Positions 1 through 11,218 of a stretch of DNA of 64,000 nucleotides are shown in pieces. The stretch's first letter is position 1. Each line of letters starts with the position of its first letter. Made by a program: the position numbers and the translations under genes. Source of the stretch: Halichondria panicea (lineage: Eukaryota > Porifera > Demospongiae > Suberitida > Halichondriidae); the NCBI RefSeq assembly GCF_963675165.1, contig NC_087385.1:2852501-2916500 (forward strand), in the 5' to 3' direction. Under the pieces are notes generated by a model, which saw only the letters and a program-made list of their open reading frames with translations, ran no database searches and was not told the origin of the DNA.

Positions 1-187
1 AATTGTACACTATAAACTATAAGCCCAATATCAAGATTATATTTTCTTCATTTTCAAATGATACTCACCATCAGAGGGCATATAATAATATTATGTTTAA
101 GTGTCGGAGGGGTCTTTGAGAAGCATGCATTAGACAATAAGGTTCCCGGGTTTTAGAGGCGAAACATGGATGGTGTCAGAGCTACTA

Positions 188-398
188 CCGTATATAACAT
201 GTAGAGGGTATAATTATTTCGAGGGTATAAAATGTTCGTGGTTTTCGCGTGTACCGCGAACATTTATAACCGCGAATTTAATATCACATGCATGCATGCT
301 GCAAAAAGGCTGCTATTCCACGAAAATTAAATCCGCGAAAACCTTTCTAAAGGCATTTCCACAATTATTTATACCCTTGAAATATACCCGCTATACGG
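188..398. mobile_element. TA-flanked MITE, CCGTATAGC family
   Basis: Both ends are inverted copies of CCGTATA with a GGGTATA block just inside, and a TA dinucleotide sits directly outside each end. The interior holds a second inverted pair built on TTCGCG. This matches Tc1/mariner-type targeting. There is no coding capacity. Related copies lie near 33.6, 34.6, 40.7, 61.2-61.8 and 63.7 kb. Confidence 0.6.
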
Positions 399-465
399 TA
401 TATAGACTTCATTGTAGAAGAATCACGTGAATCGGTCCGTTGCCAATCCCTTTCTCTTCAATCTA

Positions 466-590
466 TGGTATTACTAGAATATTTTGCAAGCATCAAACAT
501 AATTATGTGAACTTTGCGAGGGTTGATCAATTCGCAACAGTAAAATCGCAAAAGTACTGGTTAATACACACGATCCTTGAATGAGCAGCT
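466..590. mobile_element. Truncated MITE, TATTACTAG family
   Basis: The left part matches the complete copy at 3563-3756 (TATTACTAGAATATTTTGC, then the block TTGATCAATTCGCAAC). It runs only to the 'cacgatccttg' block, where it is replaced by another repeat. It is a 5' fragment of a non-autonomous element. Confidence 0.5.
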
Positions 591-1135
591 GAAACGCAGT
601 TGTCAATCCATGGCTCGTATAGACACTTTTAATAGATAGCTTAGGTGCAGTCTACTATAGCTTAACTATATTCAGGGCCACACGAAGATTACAAAAAAGG
701 ATACTGAAAGCTCACAAGCTAGCTGTTTTCCTTGCAATTGGCCATTTAAGTACATATACTTTTTTTGCGAGTGTTTCCAGGCCTGGAACGAAAAACGTTT
801 CATATAGCCTCAAGTATGGTAAGAAGTATCCTATAAGAGCAAGAACACAGAGCTAGAACTATTTTTAAAATGGTTACTGGATTGCAACACACCAGTAAGA
901 GCGTGGAGCGTTCCTTATATGGAAGATGTGTACACACTGTGGTCTGTTTTACTACGTAAGTGTATGAGCATACATGTATAAGGATAAGGAACCAGGCACT
1001 CCTGAAGGAACCCACAATGCTCAACACCTTTCATCAGGTGTGGCAAGGATTCTGCAAACTCTTGTGTTGTTTCTAGTAACTTGATGATCGCTCAGAGCTT
1101 TCATTGGAAGATGTTTTGAAGATTGATACTAGTCA
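565..1135. repeat. Dispersed repeat, copy A
   Basis: About 550 bp that can be aligned block by block with 31325-31720. Shared blocks include 'cagctgaaacgcag', 'ctgaaagctcacaag', 'cacagagctagaa' and 'tttctagtaacttgat'. No reading frame is kept between the copies, so it is treated as a non-coding repeat. Confidence 0.55.
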
Positions 1136-1392
1136 TGCTAAGATTTTACAACGTCCAGTAGACTACATGAAGTGGTATCGAACAGAGTATAGGTCTGAAT
1201 TACGGCTCCTGAAGCATTTGTGCTTATTATAATATGGGAATACAACATTAAATATTATTAGCCGTACTTCTATAGGTTTGGCGTATATAAGCAATATTTG
1301 ATAGTAAGATGATACAGAATCCACGTAGTAAGATGCTCCATCTCCTCATGTACGTGCTTCTGATAATATCAATCACCTGGTCAATATACCTG

Positions 1393-1667
1393 GATGATAT
1401 CAAGAGTTCATTAGGAAGAGTACGGGACTCCAATAGACGTGTACAGGAGGCATTCTATCTGACTTACGTCACTACATGTTTTTGTATTATAACCGCAACC
1501 ATTTCAGGTATAAGGCGCTCACAGATAATAACCTAGGAAAGGCCAGAGTAACATGATAAATTGCAAATTGAGATTTCACAGTTTAATACAACAGCATGTG
1601 GTTATGACGTAGGTTATACGATTTTAATTGGAGTTGCGTACTCTTCCTAATAAACTCTTGATGATAT
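1393..1667. repeat. Inverted repeat (hairpin-capable element)
   Basis: The segment at 1393-1433 recurs in reverse complement at 1626-1667, with about 190 bp between. The words GATATCAAGAGTT and GGAAGAGTACG are visible. A fragment of the same family occurs near 61115-61165. Probably a decayed foldback or MITE; no target duplication was recognised. Confidence 0.4.
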
Positions 1668-1844
1668 TGATTACTCAGGATGCAACCTCTCACCACCCCA
1701 TTGCTTTTATAAGAAACTGGAGTGCATTGATACGTGGTGAATCCCAATGCAGTTGCGTAGAATGATTGGTCCATTAGGTTACACAATCAGCAATAAGTAG
1801 GTTATTACATCATGCCCTGTGCATTTATTTTACAGGACACAGCG

Positions 1845-1952
1845 ATGGCCTACCCAGGTGAAAGCTATAAAATGGCAAATTACGGGTGGAAAAACTATAC
1901 ACCAGAGCAAGCAAAAGAACAGTGGAGAGAAAGTGTGCATCGAGAAAACAAG
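1845..1952 (+). CDS. Possible first coding exon, unidentified protein
   Basis: A 36-codon stretch starts MAYPGESYKMANYGWKNYTP and ends in RENK directly at a GTGTCT donor. It is preceded by a polypyrimidine/TTACAG acceptor nine bases before the ATG. The composition looks protein-like (charged, W/Y-containing). Its phase does not join cleanly to the CFAP90-like exon at 2572, so it is kept separate. It could be a real exon of an upstream gene or chance. Confidence 0.3.
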
Positions 1953-2144
1953 GTGTCTATATAATTATACATGTACAAACAGCTCTTATAATGTTTACAT
2001 GGTGCCGTCATGCCTGTTTAGCAAACTAAAGTCATTTAATCCTCTTACCACGCACACAAACCGTGTTATGCTGACAAGTTATGCGACTGAACGATTATTT
2101 TCCTTTCTCCATGCACTAGCTCATAGCTTGCAACCTATAGTTAT

Positions 2145-2289
2145 CAGGGTGTCATACAGGATTTTGAAGTAGAGGGGGAAATAAGGCATGCTTTGCCAGA
2201 ACATTTTGCTAAAAAAAAGGTCACCTTACCAGTCCTGAATGCAGGAAATTGGAGCCAGAGATATCTCCCCACCCTTGTATGACACCCTG
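2145..2289. mobile_element. Small hAT-like MITE
   Basis: A 145-bp segment has inverted ends CAGGGTGTCATACA. The CAGGG start is typical of hAT elements. I could not see an 8-bp duplication outside the ends, so the copy is probably old or the limits are slightly off. Confidence 0.4.
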
Positions 2290-2571
2290 GTCATGTACCG
2301 GTTAGTGTACTAACCGTAATTATTACTTGCATTTAACATAGAAATCTACAGCCAAGAACAGTCTAGAGTTGTAATTCCCTCTGATAATTATGTCAATATT
2401 CATTGCTATGCTAGCATAGCATAATTATCTGATTCTGGTGTGACATATAATTATATGAGGCAGGACATGTGCATGGAACGTTTTGGAACCAGCTGAGTCA
2501 ATACTAAATAAATGGTTATTTTGTCATAGATTGCTAAGTACCACTCAGCTGAGTCAGCTACCAGAAAATCT

Positions 2572-2886
2572 ATGGAAGATTCAAGTAGTGACACAACTAG
2601 ATCTACGATCAACTACTTCGATAACCAGAAGACGTATACACTTATGTCAACGTACGATCGCACATTTCACATCAAAGAAGGTTACTGCATGAAGTTAAAG
2701 AGAGATGATATGGAGCACACGCAAAGATTGAACGTTCACGCTGAAGAAGTGAATAAAGATGTCCCAATCGTGACATCATCGGAGTACGGTCACAGACCTC
2801 CATTGGAACATCCACACAGGAAGCATGTACGAATTGGACTGGTACAGAGAGAGTTTTATAGATCCTGTGGAACTAATATTTTATGA
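2572..2886 (+). CDS. CFAP90: CFAP90-like (C5orf49-like) ciliary protein
   Basis: A 104-aa reading frame starts MEDSSSDTTRSTINYFDN and ends CGTNIL. Diagnostic stretches are STYDRTFHIKEGY, KLKRDDMEH, NVHAEEVNK, SSEYGHR and HVRIGLVQREFYR. This order (SYFD, Y/FDRTFH..GY, RDD.EH, AEE, SSxYGxR, HVR......FYR) is what I know from the small axonemal protein family CFAP90. The length fits the family, which is short. The ATG is preceded 12 bp upstream by a CAG acceptor-like site, so a 5' non-coding exon is possible. The protein is expected at the axoneme of motile cilia. The identification is from motif memory and was not searched. Nothing in the neighbourhood conflicts, as the flanks are repeats. Confidence 0.6.
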   Translation: MEDSSSDTTRSTINYFDNQKTYTLMSTYDRTFHIKEGYCMKLKRDDMEHTQRLNVHAEEVNKDVPIVTSSEYGHRPPLEHPHRKHVRIGLVQREFYRSCGTNIL

Positions 2887-4934
2887 ACCTAACTATAATA
2901 TTGTACTTTACTTTAGAAACAGTTTAGTTAGTTTTGTGCTGTTACCGTTGTGTACCATTGTAGCGGTATACACTTTTGCAGAAAAACCATTAGAAAGGAT
3001 TTCGCAGATTAAATGTTTGTAGAGTATCTGGCTTTTGGTGCATGCATGTGATATTAGTTTATACCCTCGAAATAATACATGGAAGGTCTCATTTCCAAGC
3101 CTGTTCACTTAGAGACCTGCTTCATGGATGCAAGCGGGTCTATTTTTGTGCAATCTAAATCCCACAACTCTATAGTCTATACCCTATATAATACTTATTT
3201 GTTATCACAACTTACCAGTGCCTAACAATTTCCCTTTGAGTTTTAAAACTCCCACTCTCCCTTAAATTTCATTGTTAAATATATTTACCGGCCTGCCGTG
3301 AAACATAATAATAAATGGCCTAATATGCATTTGAAGTTATTATTGCCTCAATTTTTTAGCGCACTTCCTCTGGAGGTAGTTTGAGTGCCATGCCCACTTT
3401 TCCTACCTACATACTACATTTGGGGTAACGTAACCTTATAATTTATGGTAAGCTTATAACCTTCCAATAAAGGACACTTCCCCAATAAAGGACACTTCAG
3501 AATAACGGCACCAACTTGTCCGTTATTTGGAGGTTCCACTGTAGATAAAATAAAAACACATACTGTATTACTAGAGTGTTTTGCGAGCATCAAATATTTG
3601 TGAACTTTGCGATGGTTGATCAATTCGCAACAATAAAATCCGCAAAATCTAAATCATTACTAGTAAATACACGATCCTTGCCAGAACGCAATAGCTAGAT
3701 CGCAAAGGGTGCTCATTTGCAAAGTTTTTTACCCGCAAAATATTCTAGTAATACGGTAGTATATACAGTGTAAGATTTGATTTGAAACAGAATTAAGGAC
3801 TAGAAAGTACGTGGGAGATTGTTCCAATTTGGTATTACATCTAAGGGGACACATCCAAAGTACTTCTGCATTTTCTAATGATGCTTGCATAACCATTATG
3901 AGAGTATACATGTAATAGGCAGTTTTGGAGTTACAGGTCAGTACGAATCATACAAACATTTGTAGGCCTGACGAAAGTATACTGGTAGTTTGTTACTCCT
4001 TGGCATTCTACAGTGTAATATATAGCATGTGGCCATTATTTATATAGTTACATGTGCAACGACATGGGGCCTATGTTGTGCTTTGGAGGGAATAATAGGC
4101 GATTTGAAAAGGATAATGGTGTTAACTTGAGCATAACAGAATAGCATAATCTACCAACTCCTATCCCTCATTCCAAAATGCATGTACTCTATATATTATG
4201 TATGTGGGGGATTGAACATCATCCCACGGCCAGCGATGTGAACAATTTTGCCAGGATTACTCTCACCAAATGTCTTGTTTCCACGCTTTTTGGTGTTTAC
4301 CCTGGTCCCTGGCGACTTTTTACTTAATATAGCAATTTTTTAGTCAGTATAATAATTATTATGTTTTATGTTCATGCGCAGGGAGATTGTCCACACATGG
4401 CTGGCCGGGATGTATTGTCAAGTTGAGTGATGTAAATCAATATACTGTATAGGTGCAACATTTCTCTTTTTGAGGGCACTGAGAGCAGTTAACGCGAAAA
4501 TTAAAACTGGAATTAACTCTTACGCACTGGTATTTCACACAAAGCTATTGGTGGGTGTGGTTTCCTGGCGTTGAAATGCGAATATTAAAACCCACGAAAA
4601 TTTAGATCTCCGCACATAGTCTGGCTTCTCTATTCTCTCAAGAGAGAGAATTAAACTCTCAAAAAATGCATGCCGTTTACTGTACACAAACCAACCAGTT
4701 TTACTCGTAGCATGCCCTCTCTTTTTATACACCCTTGGTAATACCCTTTCGTCATTGGAAATTGTACACTAACAATAGACACACAATCCTTGTTGGATAA
4801 CGCCTGGCCAGATCAAGGGTGTGACCTATGGCACTGGTGTTGTGTGGACAATCACACGGTGAAATGATGAATTTAATTTGTAGAGAAGCACTCCCCCTCC
4901 AATCCCCGTCGTACTCCTCTTAGCCGATGAGTAT
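2887..4934. other. Intergenic, repeats only
   Basis: No gene is supported here. It contains the MITE at 3563-3756, a decayed mariner-type MITE ending in GGAGGTTCCACTGTA near 3543, and a solitary end of the 7-bp-duplication MITE family near 4700-4735 ('gcatgccctctctttttat'). The rest is unassigned AT-rich sequence. Confidence 0.5.
3563..3756. mobile_element. Complete TA-flanked MITE, TATTACTAG family
   Basis: Inverted ends read CYGTATTACTAGA, with TA outside each end. A TTGCGA/TCGCAA interior and the word TTGATCAATTCGCAAC are shared with copies near 466, 52561 and 60110. It is 194 bp and non-coding. Confidence 0.6.
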
Positions 4935-5023
4935 GAATTGCTCCGATACCACTCGTACGTGTCCTTCCTAAGCCAAGAAAGACACAAGGCTTAGGAAGGA
5001 CACGAGTGGTATCCGAGCAATTC
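4935..5023. repeat. Near-perfect hairpin
   Basis: Two arms of about 36 bp (start GAATTGCTCCGATACCACTC) are separated by a 13-bp loop, with only a few mismatches. It would form a stable cruciform or RNA hairpin. It is probably a minimal foldback element. No duplication outside the arms was recognised. Confidence 0.6.
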
Positions 5024-5235
5024 CGACATGGTGCCAGCCAGTATACATGATGTACGAGATTCTATTGTTTCTTGATGCACTGGAAACACACATTCATTGA
5101 CACGCCATCTGAAGGTCTACCAGGCACATCCAATGCGGTATAGCCTCTCTGGACGCTCTTGTTTGAGATCATTGCTTCTAAACATTTGACTGTTTTTTTT
5201 TATGGCCGCAATATACTGCATAACTCGGATATGAC

Positions 5236-5496
5236 TAGCCTTATCCCAGGCCGATGGCGATTTTAGTGACAACTAGCCTCGATCCCAGACCGAGTTTTCG
5301 ATTTTTATAACGGTTAGGCGAACAACTAGGCCTGGTACTAGTTGTATGCGCATGCGTCAGATTCTGACAAATGAATATTCTCGTTCACTTTCGTGACATT
5401 AATTTTATATTCTAGTTGTTCACCTAACCGTTATAAAAAGCGAAAACTCGGCTTGGGATCGAGGCTAAGTGACAACATGGTCTGGGGACGAGGCTA
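5236..5496. mobile_element. TAGCCT-ended MITE (outer copy of a nested pair)
   Basis: The ends read TAGCCTTATCCCAGGCC and, inverted, TAGCCTCGTCCCCAGACC. The interior is interrupted by a complete second element of the same family at 5274-5467. The 9-bp flanks of the outer copy do not match each other, so it is older or was shuffled. Confidence 0.5.
5274..5467. mobile_element. TAGCCTCGAT MITE with 9-bp target duplication (inner copy)
   Basis: A 194-bp element has inverted ends TAGCCTCGATCCCAG. AGTGACAAC lies directly outside both ends (5265-5273 and 5468-5476), a perfect 9-bp target duplication. The arms are nearly palindromic for about 60 bp each and enclose a GCGCATGCG core. A 9-bp duplication suggests mobilisation by a MULE-type transposase. 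Non-coding. Confidence 0.8.
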
Positions 5497-5689
5497 GGTA
5501 AAAGTAAAATTACAATGTACAGTTTCCAGTCCCACCCAGATACATGTATAATCAATACCAGGAGGGAGGAACCACTTAATTAACCTTAACTGATTAAGGC
5601 CACTATAAATTGGACTTTTGCCTATTTTTCTTCCTTCCTCGAATGTGACACGCTATACTTGTTGCCTCCAAACTTAATAACCGCGGGTG

Positions 5690-6195
5690 CTGATGCCTCG
5701 GTGGAGGTGCCAAAGCTACATAATGCTACTAATAGCTAGCTTTTATACACACATTGATCACAGGGAAACTCAAAGAGTGGGTAATGATCGACCATGATTG
5801 TTATTAAAAACGATCGATGCAAAAAGTTCAAGTCTAAAATTAATGGCTGCAAGTACGTCAGCAGAGCCTTGCAGCTCTCTTCTCACTCATGTAGTTACCA
5901 ATAGCTAGCGTTCTAGTGCAGAGCTAACTACTAAGTAGAGTAGCAACACTCGGTGAACAAGTTTTGCTACGGACTCTTCTGAAAAGGCTGCAATGGCATT
6001 CCAAGTAAGCAAAACTAGGCATAACTCGAGAATGAAGCTTTATTTTGCAAATCCACGAATATGAATCCAAGAAAACATGACTAGAAGCCTGTAGAAACTC
6101 TTACTTACACTTTATTGATCCTTGAACAGCTGTAACAGTCTACACACAGACACACTACCGTATACCTCGCTTGTGCATGCGCATTGAGGCATAAC
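5690..6195. repeat. Dispersed repeat with TGCCTCGGTG ends, copy 1
   Basis: About 500 bp, homologous in reverse complement to 59375-59940. Both ends start TGCCTCG, one followed by GTGGAGG and the other by GTGCGCATGCGC. Shared interior words include 'gttgctactctacttagtag' in reverse. This looks like a non-autonomous DNA transposon. A fragment recurs near 32035-32065. Confidence 0.55.
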
Positions 6196-6206
6196 AAGTC
6201 ATTCAA

Positions 6207-6271
6207 TAGCCTCGATTCGAGGAGGCGACCTAGCGTTCAATTAGAGACGGATCGGCCTGGGATCGAGGCTA
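6207..6271. mobile_element. 65-bp TAGCCTCGAT mini-element
   Basis: The whole element is 65 bp, starting TAGCCTCGATTCG and ending ATCGAGGCTA. The flanks are GTCATTCAA and TTCATTCAA, 8 of 9 identical, consistent with a 9-bp target duplication that has since mutated once. It belongs to the same family as 5274-5467. Confidence 0.65.
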
Positions 6272-6370
6272 TTCATTCAATTGAAAGATGACTACGGTTG
6301 CTCCGTATGGCACGCCAAGTGTAACAAAAATAAATAGCGCTATAGGACGTCATAAAGTAAGGGAAAACGT

Positions 6371-7122
6371 TAGCCTCGTTCCCAGGCCTTACTTTTTCTT
6401 GCTGTTGTCACTGTTCATCCATAAACAAGACATAGTGAGGCAGCAAGGAAAGAAATGGGCGTACAGTTAAGAAAAAGTAAGGCCTGGTTTGGGAAATCGC
6501 GTGATCCACAAGGATTTTTATGAACGTGGGCGATATGTAGCCCACAATCGTGACGTAAGGTATTCTCCCACGCATTCAGAGTAAGACTGTACTGTACTGC
6601 ACTGCACTGAGACAACCACCAAGCTGTGCTGCAAGTCAGATCAGAGAACCAGCGTGGCCAGCTCTGGTGGCAGTAGCTACCTGCTATATGATAATGATGA
6701 CTAAGCTATTCTACTATAGCATGTAGAAAGACACAATAGTGATAGAATCTAAACACACAATCTAGACTAGTAGATCATCTAGCTAAGCCTAAGGTATAGC
6801 TAGCTATAGTGCTTGCAAACTTCCAGTTCCAAGTCCATGTCCAGCTTGCTGCAGGCAAAGTTTTATTAGTCGTAGACCTCTGCGTGGGCAGTCCAACATC
6901 TCTAGCTCAGTATGCCCACGCTCATTTTCACCCTTCTACCACCCTTCTACCCTCACGCGACTTCCCGATACAGGCTCTCCTTTTTCCTAACTTTACGTCT
7001 ATTTCTTTCTTTATTCCTCCAATTAATACCGTATTTTATCTCATTGAACGAATAATACAGTATTTTATCTTATTGAACGATTGTGATAAAGAACAGAAAA
7101 AGGAGAGCCTGTGTAGAGGCTA
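6371..7122. mobile_element. 752-bp TAGCCTCG element with 9-bp duplication, inside the left arm
   Basis: The start is TAGCCTCGTTCCCAGGCC, the end is AGAGGCTA, and GGAAAACGT lies on both sides (6362-6370, 7123-7131). The right arm of the palindrome has the uninterrupted site, so the insertion is directly visible. Sub-terminal segments recur internally in inverted orientation (AAAGTAAGGCCTGG near 6475 and CAGGCTCTCCTTTTT near 6972). Two copies of an ATTTTATCTYATTGAACGA motif occur at 7031-7080. Non-coding. Confidence 0.8.
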
Positions 7123-7139
7123 GGAAAACGTCATGCATG

Positions 7140-7200
7140 CAAGACGTGCTGTAATCGTTACAAGACGTGCTGTAACGTTACAAGACGTGCTGTAATCGAG
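7140..7200. promoter_or_regulatory. Three iterated 20-22 bp repeats upstream of integrase
   Basis: Three copies of ACAAGACGTGCTGTAA, with short ATCGTT or CGTT spacers, lie 20 bp before the integrase start and near the transposon end. The same trio is kept in the other arm (29896-29955). The position suggests transposase-binding iterons or a promoter element. This is inference from placement only. Confidence 0.4.
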
Positions 7201-7221
7201 TGCGAGGCTCAAGGTCAAAAG

Positions 7222-7907
7222 GTGACTGGGTGTTCATTAATTAAAATGGTTGATCAAAGAGCAGGAGCTGGAGATCGAGTGTGGGGATGGGAAACATTTC
7301 TCCAAGAAATGGAGACTTTCCTTACTACGGTAGATAGAGAAATCGATTATACTCAGTCTACTAGTTATGCCCAGTTCGTTATTGAGAGGTTTGAGGTTTG
7401 TATACATGCTCTATCTTCCCTTCGTGTACAAATTGAAGATGATGGCGATGATGAGACGATTGAAGTTTGCACGGCATTGAAGGAAATAATGGACAGTTGT
7501 GTGTTGCTCAAGACAATGTGGTACACTCGACTTGATGAGTTGGATGCACACACAGACGGAGGCTACCAAGTTCCCCAGGTTGCTAGGAGAGTAGGACGTG
7601 GCCGTCCCCAGCTATTTATTTGTCAAGACCAGTTGGAATACCTATGTAGTTTAAATTTCACTTGGACTGAGATTAGTAAACTATTGGGTGTCTCTCGAAT
7701 GACTATCTATAGAAGAAGAGGGGAGTTCGGCATTCTAGATGTTCATAGTGCTGCAAGAAGTATAAGTGACAGTGATCTACGTACAAAGCTCCAACAGGTG
7801 CGTCGAGAAATGCCAAATATGGGAGAGACACTGGTGATTGGGCGACTACGGTCATTGGGATATGCTGTCACTAGACAAAGGGTGCGTAATGCTATCCACG
7901 CAACCGA
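7222..7907 (+). pseudogene. IS3EU-like integrase, 5' half, cut by the MULE
   Basis: This is identical in meaning to residues 1-228 of the intact copy on the right arm. It holds the N-terminal helical region, an AT-hook-like GRGRP and a helix-turn-helix (TWTEISKLLGVSRMTIYRRR). The frame is interrupted inside the codons for 'NAIHATD' by the element at 7908-21559. The gene resumes at 21569. Reading past the junction gives a meaningless tail and a stop inside the MULE terminal repeat. Confidence 0.85.
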
Positions 7908-8013
7908 ACAAGTGGCTAAATGCAGTACGTTAGCCTGTGTAGAAAGGGTTAAAATGACCGTGAATCTCATTATAATTGCACCGTAGCTAGCCTAGGGGGC
8001 GGCTAATAATAAT
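7908..8013. repeat. Left terminal inverted repeat of the MULE
   Basis: 106 bp, matched without a mismatch by the reverse complement of 21454-21559. Beyond this both sides keep CGCAGTCCAGCGAGTC and then enter the 9-bp arrays. The perfect match implies youth or homogenisation. Confidence 0.9.
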
Positions 8014-8030
8014 TATAATGTGTCACGCAG

Positions 8031-9435
8031 TCCAGCGAGTCTGGAGAGTCTGGAGAGTCTTAAGAGACCTGCGAGTCTGGCGAGTCCTGAGAGTCCTGAG
8101 AGTCTGGAGAGTCTAGCGAGCCCCGAGAGTCTTGAGAGTCCTGAGAGTCTGGATGGAGTCTGGAGAGCCCTGAGAGCCCTGAGAGTCTAGCGAGTCCTGA
8201 GAGACTGGAGAGTTTGGAGAGTCTGGAGAGTCTAGCGAGCCCTGAGAGTCTGGAGAGTCCTGCGAGTCCTGAGAGTCTGGAGTGTCTGGAGAGTCTAGCG
8301 AGCCCTGAAAGTCTTGAGAGTCCTGAGAGTCTGGATGGAGTCTGGAGAGCCCTGAGAGTCTTGAGAGTCCTGAGAGTCTAGCGAGTCCTGAGAGACTGGA
8401 GAGTCTTGAGAGTCCTGAGAGTCTAGCGAGTCCTGAGAGACTGGAGAGTCTGGAGAGTCTGGAGAGTCTAGCGAGCCCTGAGAGTCTTGAGAGTCTGGAG
8501 AGTCTGGAGAGTCTGGAGTCTAGCGAGCCCTGAGAGTCTGGAGAGTCTAGCGAGTCCTGAGAGACTGGAAGAGTCTTGAGAGTCCTGAGAGTCTAGCGAG
8601 TCCTGAGAGACTGGAGAGTCTGGAGAGTCCTGAAAGTCTGGAGAGTCTAGCGAGCCCTGAGAGTCTTGAGAGTCTGGAGAGTCTGGAGAGTCTGGAGTCT
8701 AGCGAGCCCTGAGAGTCTGGAGAGTCTTGAGAGTCCTGAGAGTCTGGAGAGTGTAGCGAGCCCTGAGAGTCTTGAGAGTCCTGAGAGTCTAGCGAGTCCT
8801 GAGAGACTGGAGAGTCTTGAGAGTCCTGAAAGTCTAGCGAGTCACGAGAGTCTGGAGAGCCTGGAGAGTCTAGGGAGTCCGGAGAGTCTGACGAGTCCTG
8901 AGAGTCTGGCGAGTCCTAAGAGTCCTGAGAGTCTGGCGAGTCCTGAGAGTCTAGCGAGTCCTGAGAGTCTGGCGAGTCCGGAGAGTCCTGAGAGTCTGGC
9001 GAGTCCTGAGAGTCTGGAGTCTAGCGAGCCCTGAGAGTCTGGAGAGTCTTGAGAGTCCTGAGAGTCTAGCGAGTCCTGAGAGACTGGAGAGTCTGGAGAG
9101 TCCTGAGAGTCTGGAGAGTCCAGGGAGTCCTGAGAGTCCAGGGAGTCTTGAGAGTCCTGAGAGTCTGGAGAGTCTGGAGAGTCTAGCGAGTCCGGAGAGT
9201 CTGGCGAGTCCTGAGAGTCTGGCGAGTCCTAAGAGTCTGGCGAGTCCGGAGAGTCCGGAGAGTCTGGAGAATCCGGAGAGTCTGGAGAGTCTAGCGAGTC
9301 TGGAGAGTCTAGCGAGTCCGGAGAGTCCTGAGAGTCCGGAGAGTCTAGCGAGTCCTGAGAGTCCTGAGAGTCTGGTAAGTCCTAGATAATGATGAGAGTC
9401 CAGAGAGTTTAGCGTGTTCTGAAAGTCTAGAGTCT
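8031..9435. repeat. Left sub-terminal 9-bp repeat array
   Basis: About 1.4 kb of 9-mers, mainly GAGTCTGGA, GAGTCCTGA and GAGTCTAGC, with higher-order blocks (for example 'gagactggagagtc'). The long open frames it produces (SLESPES repeats) follow from the 9-bp period and are not taken as genes. The array is complementary to the one at 20276-21428, so the two ends can pair. Confidence 0.9.
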
Positions 9436-9569
9436 GCTATAGTGTTCTCTATAGAGTAGAGTACTATGAATTCTAATCATGATTGTATATCACAAGCACA
9501 TAATAATTTCATAATAAATGGTTTTGATCAGAAAAGATATATTATTATTTTTTTTCAGACATGTATTTA

Positions 9570-11218
9570 CTATGTACAAAGGTTACAGAGAAAAGAGTTT
9601 TCGTTTACAGGTCTCCCACACAAAGTGTGGAGCCACAGATTGCACTTCGAACATTGAGCCCAATGAACTCGATCAGATGTACCATATTGCCTGTCATCTT
9701 CTTTGTAGCAAACAACACATACATTAATGTCCACTTTAGACAGATTTTCTTTACAGTTAGCCATAGCAGCAACTGACAGTTTAGCAATCCCTGTATGTCG
9801 CGGCCTCTTGTTCTTTATTGACTGGAATCTGATTTGAGTTTCATTAAGCGCATTAGGTGAAGAACGGCTTTTGATTGGTAAGGTGGGATGCTCTTTCCTT
9901 GTTTCATATGCCTTAAGAACATTAATACCGCTTTTGATATGCTCAGTGACACTTCGAACTGCATCATTACTGTCAGAAGATGTGAGTAGAGTGTGCAACT
10001 GGTGCAAATGATCAAATGCACTTTTCTTCAGCATATCAATTTGACCTCCAGCATTGGAGAGGATGGTACTTAAGTGTGTAGGATCATTAATGAGGGAAAT
10101 AGCTTTTTGTCTCGATTCCTCAGTGCTTATTTCAGGAGAAATGTCTGAGCCTGATAAATCATCTATAGAATTAGAAATCTCTGACCTATCCGTTTTGTCT
10201 GAAGCTGTAGTTAAAGAATGACTTTCAGTGGCTGAGTCTGCATGCACTTGTTGCATTGTTCGTGGATTTGGCCAGAAAGCATGTAGCATGGATGTGTTTA
10301 CATATTGTAGTATGTACAACCGAGTCAACACATGAACAATTGTACATGTGGATGCATACATCACATGCTGCGCACCTCAGTTTGCAAGAGAAAGGACAGG
10401 ACTGATTCTCCAAATGAACAGTGTACATTCTTCCGGAGGTTGTCTGAGAACTTATCTTCCATTCTTTGTTTGAAATCGATTGGAGATGACAGCCTTCAGA
10501 AATCATCTTAGAACTTTCTTTGTGCCTTCGATTTATTTCATTAATACGATAAGTTGTTTTCCCTTTATGAACTTTTTGTACTTGTTCAAAGGCCTTATTA
10601 CGAGCAAGCTTCAAAAGAATATGTATAAGTTGATCAAGTCGTCGATTCTTCTTTCCTTCTAGATACACAATTTTCAGTACTCGATGAAAAGATTCCAAAT
10701 ACATGTTTGTGTTCACAAACTTGCCTATTCTGTAACAGGTTGCCCACTCTTCCACCCTTGGCGTGTAATTTCTTTGAAAGTAAGAGCAAAATTGTGGGTG
10801 ACAATTTGATAAATTTCTGCAACAAACTTCGGAATTTGTCAGGTTGCAGTTCTGTCAGTAAAGTTCTCAAATGGTGATATACGTCAATTCGATTTTCATT
10901 GAGAGGAATACGCTCCTTAAGAGCTTTTCTCCAAGCACGATCTACGTGCCAGGCACACAGCAGTTTTGTGGTGTTGATACTGCTGTACGCAGCTGTCCAA
11001 GCACTCCAGTACTGCGTCGCATCATCTGACATGAACACTTGTGTGGAAAGGGGACCAGTTCTTTTCCTCAATTCTAGGAAAAAATAGGCCAGCATACAAG
11101 TGTCTTCTCGTGTAGTTATAGCCCACGCAACTGGAATTCCTTCCCCAAAATCGTCAACTACCATAACAGTTACCAGCAGGTATTCGTAATAATTAGTTGA
11201 ATGGGTGGCATCTACACA
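9570..11218 (-). pseudogene. MULE transposase, catalytic and C-terminal part (frameshifted)
   Basis: The gene reads leftwards from CVDATHSTNYYEYLLVTVMV at the insertion junction. The MULE DDE domain follows: first Asp in CVDATH, then DDFGEGIPVAWAI, second Asp region FMSDDATQYWSAW and the CAWHVDRAW helix. A frame change near 10790 leads into VEEWATCYRIGKFVNTNMYLE, then a SWIM finger (YNCSCVDSVVHTTICKHIHA, 10280-10330). A second frame change near 10250 leads to a charged linker and a C4HC3 PHD finger (CVVCYKED...CSKCNLWLHTLC...CNLC) ending at the stop. The role would be DNA cleavage and joining at the element ends. The two frameshifts make this copy inactive unless they are assembly errors. Confidence 0.8.

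Noticed and set aside
5236-5496. 9-bp duplication for the outer nested MITE
   Set aside because: Flanks GGATATGAC and GGTAAAAGT do not match.
8666-9034. Open frame reading SLESPESLAS repeats
   Set aside because: A product of the 9-bp array period in the MULE arm; no unique sequence, no splice or start context.
8031-9435. CRISPR-like array
   Set aside because: Units are contiguous 9-mers without spacers, in a eukaryotic transposon.
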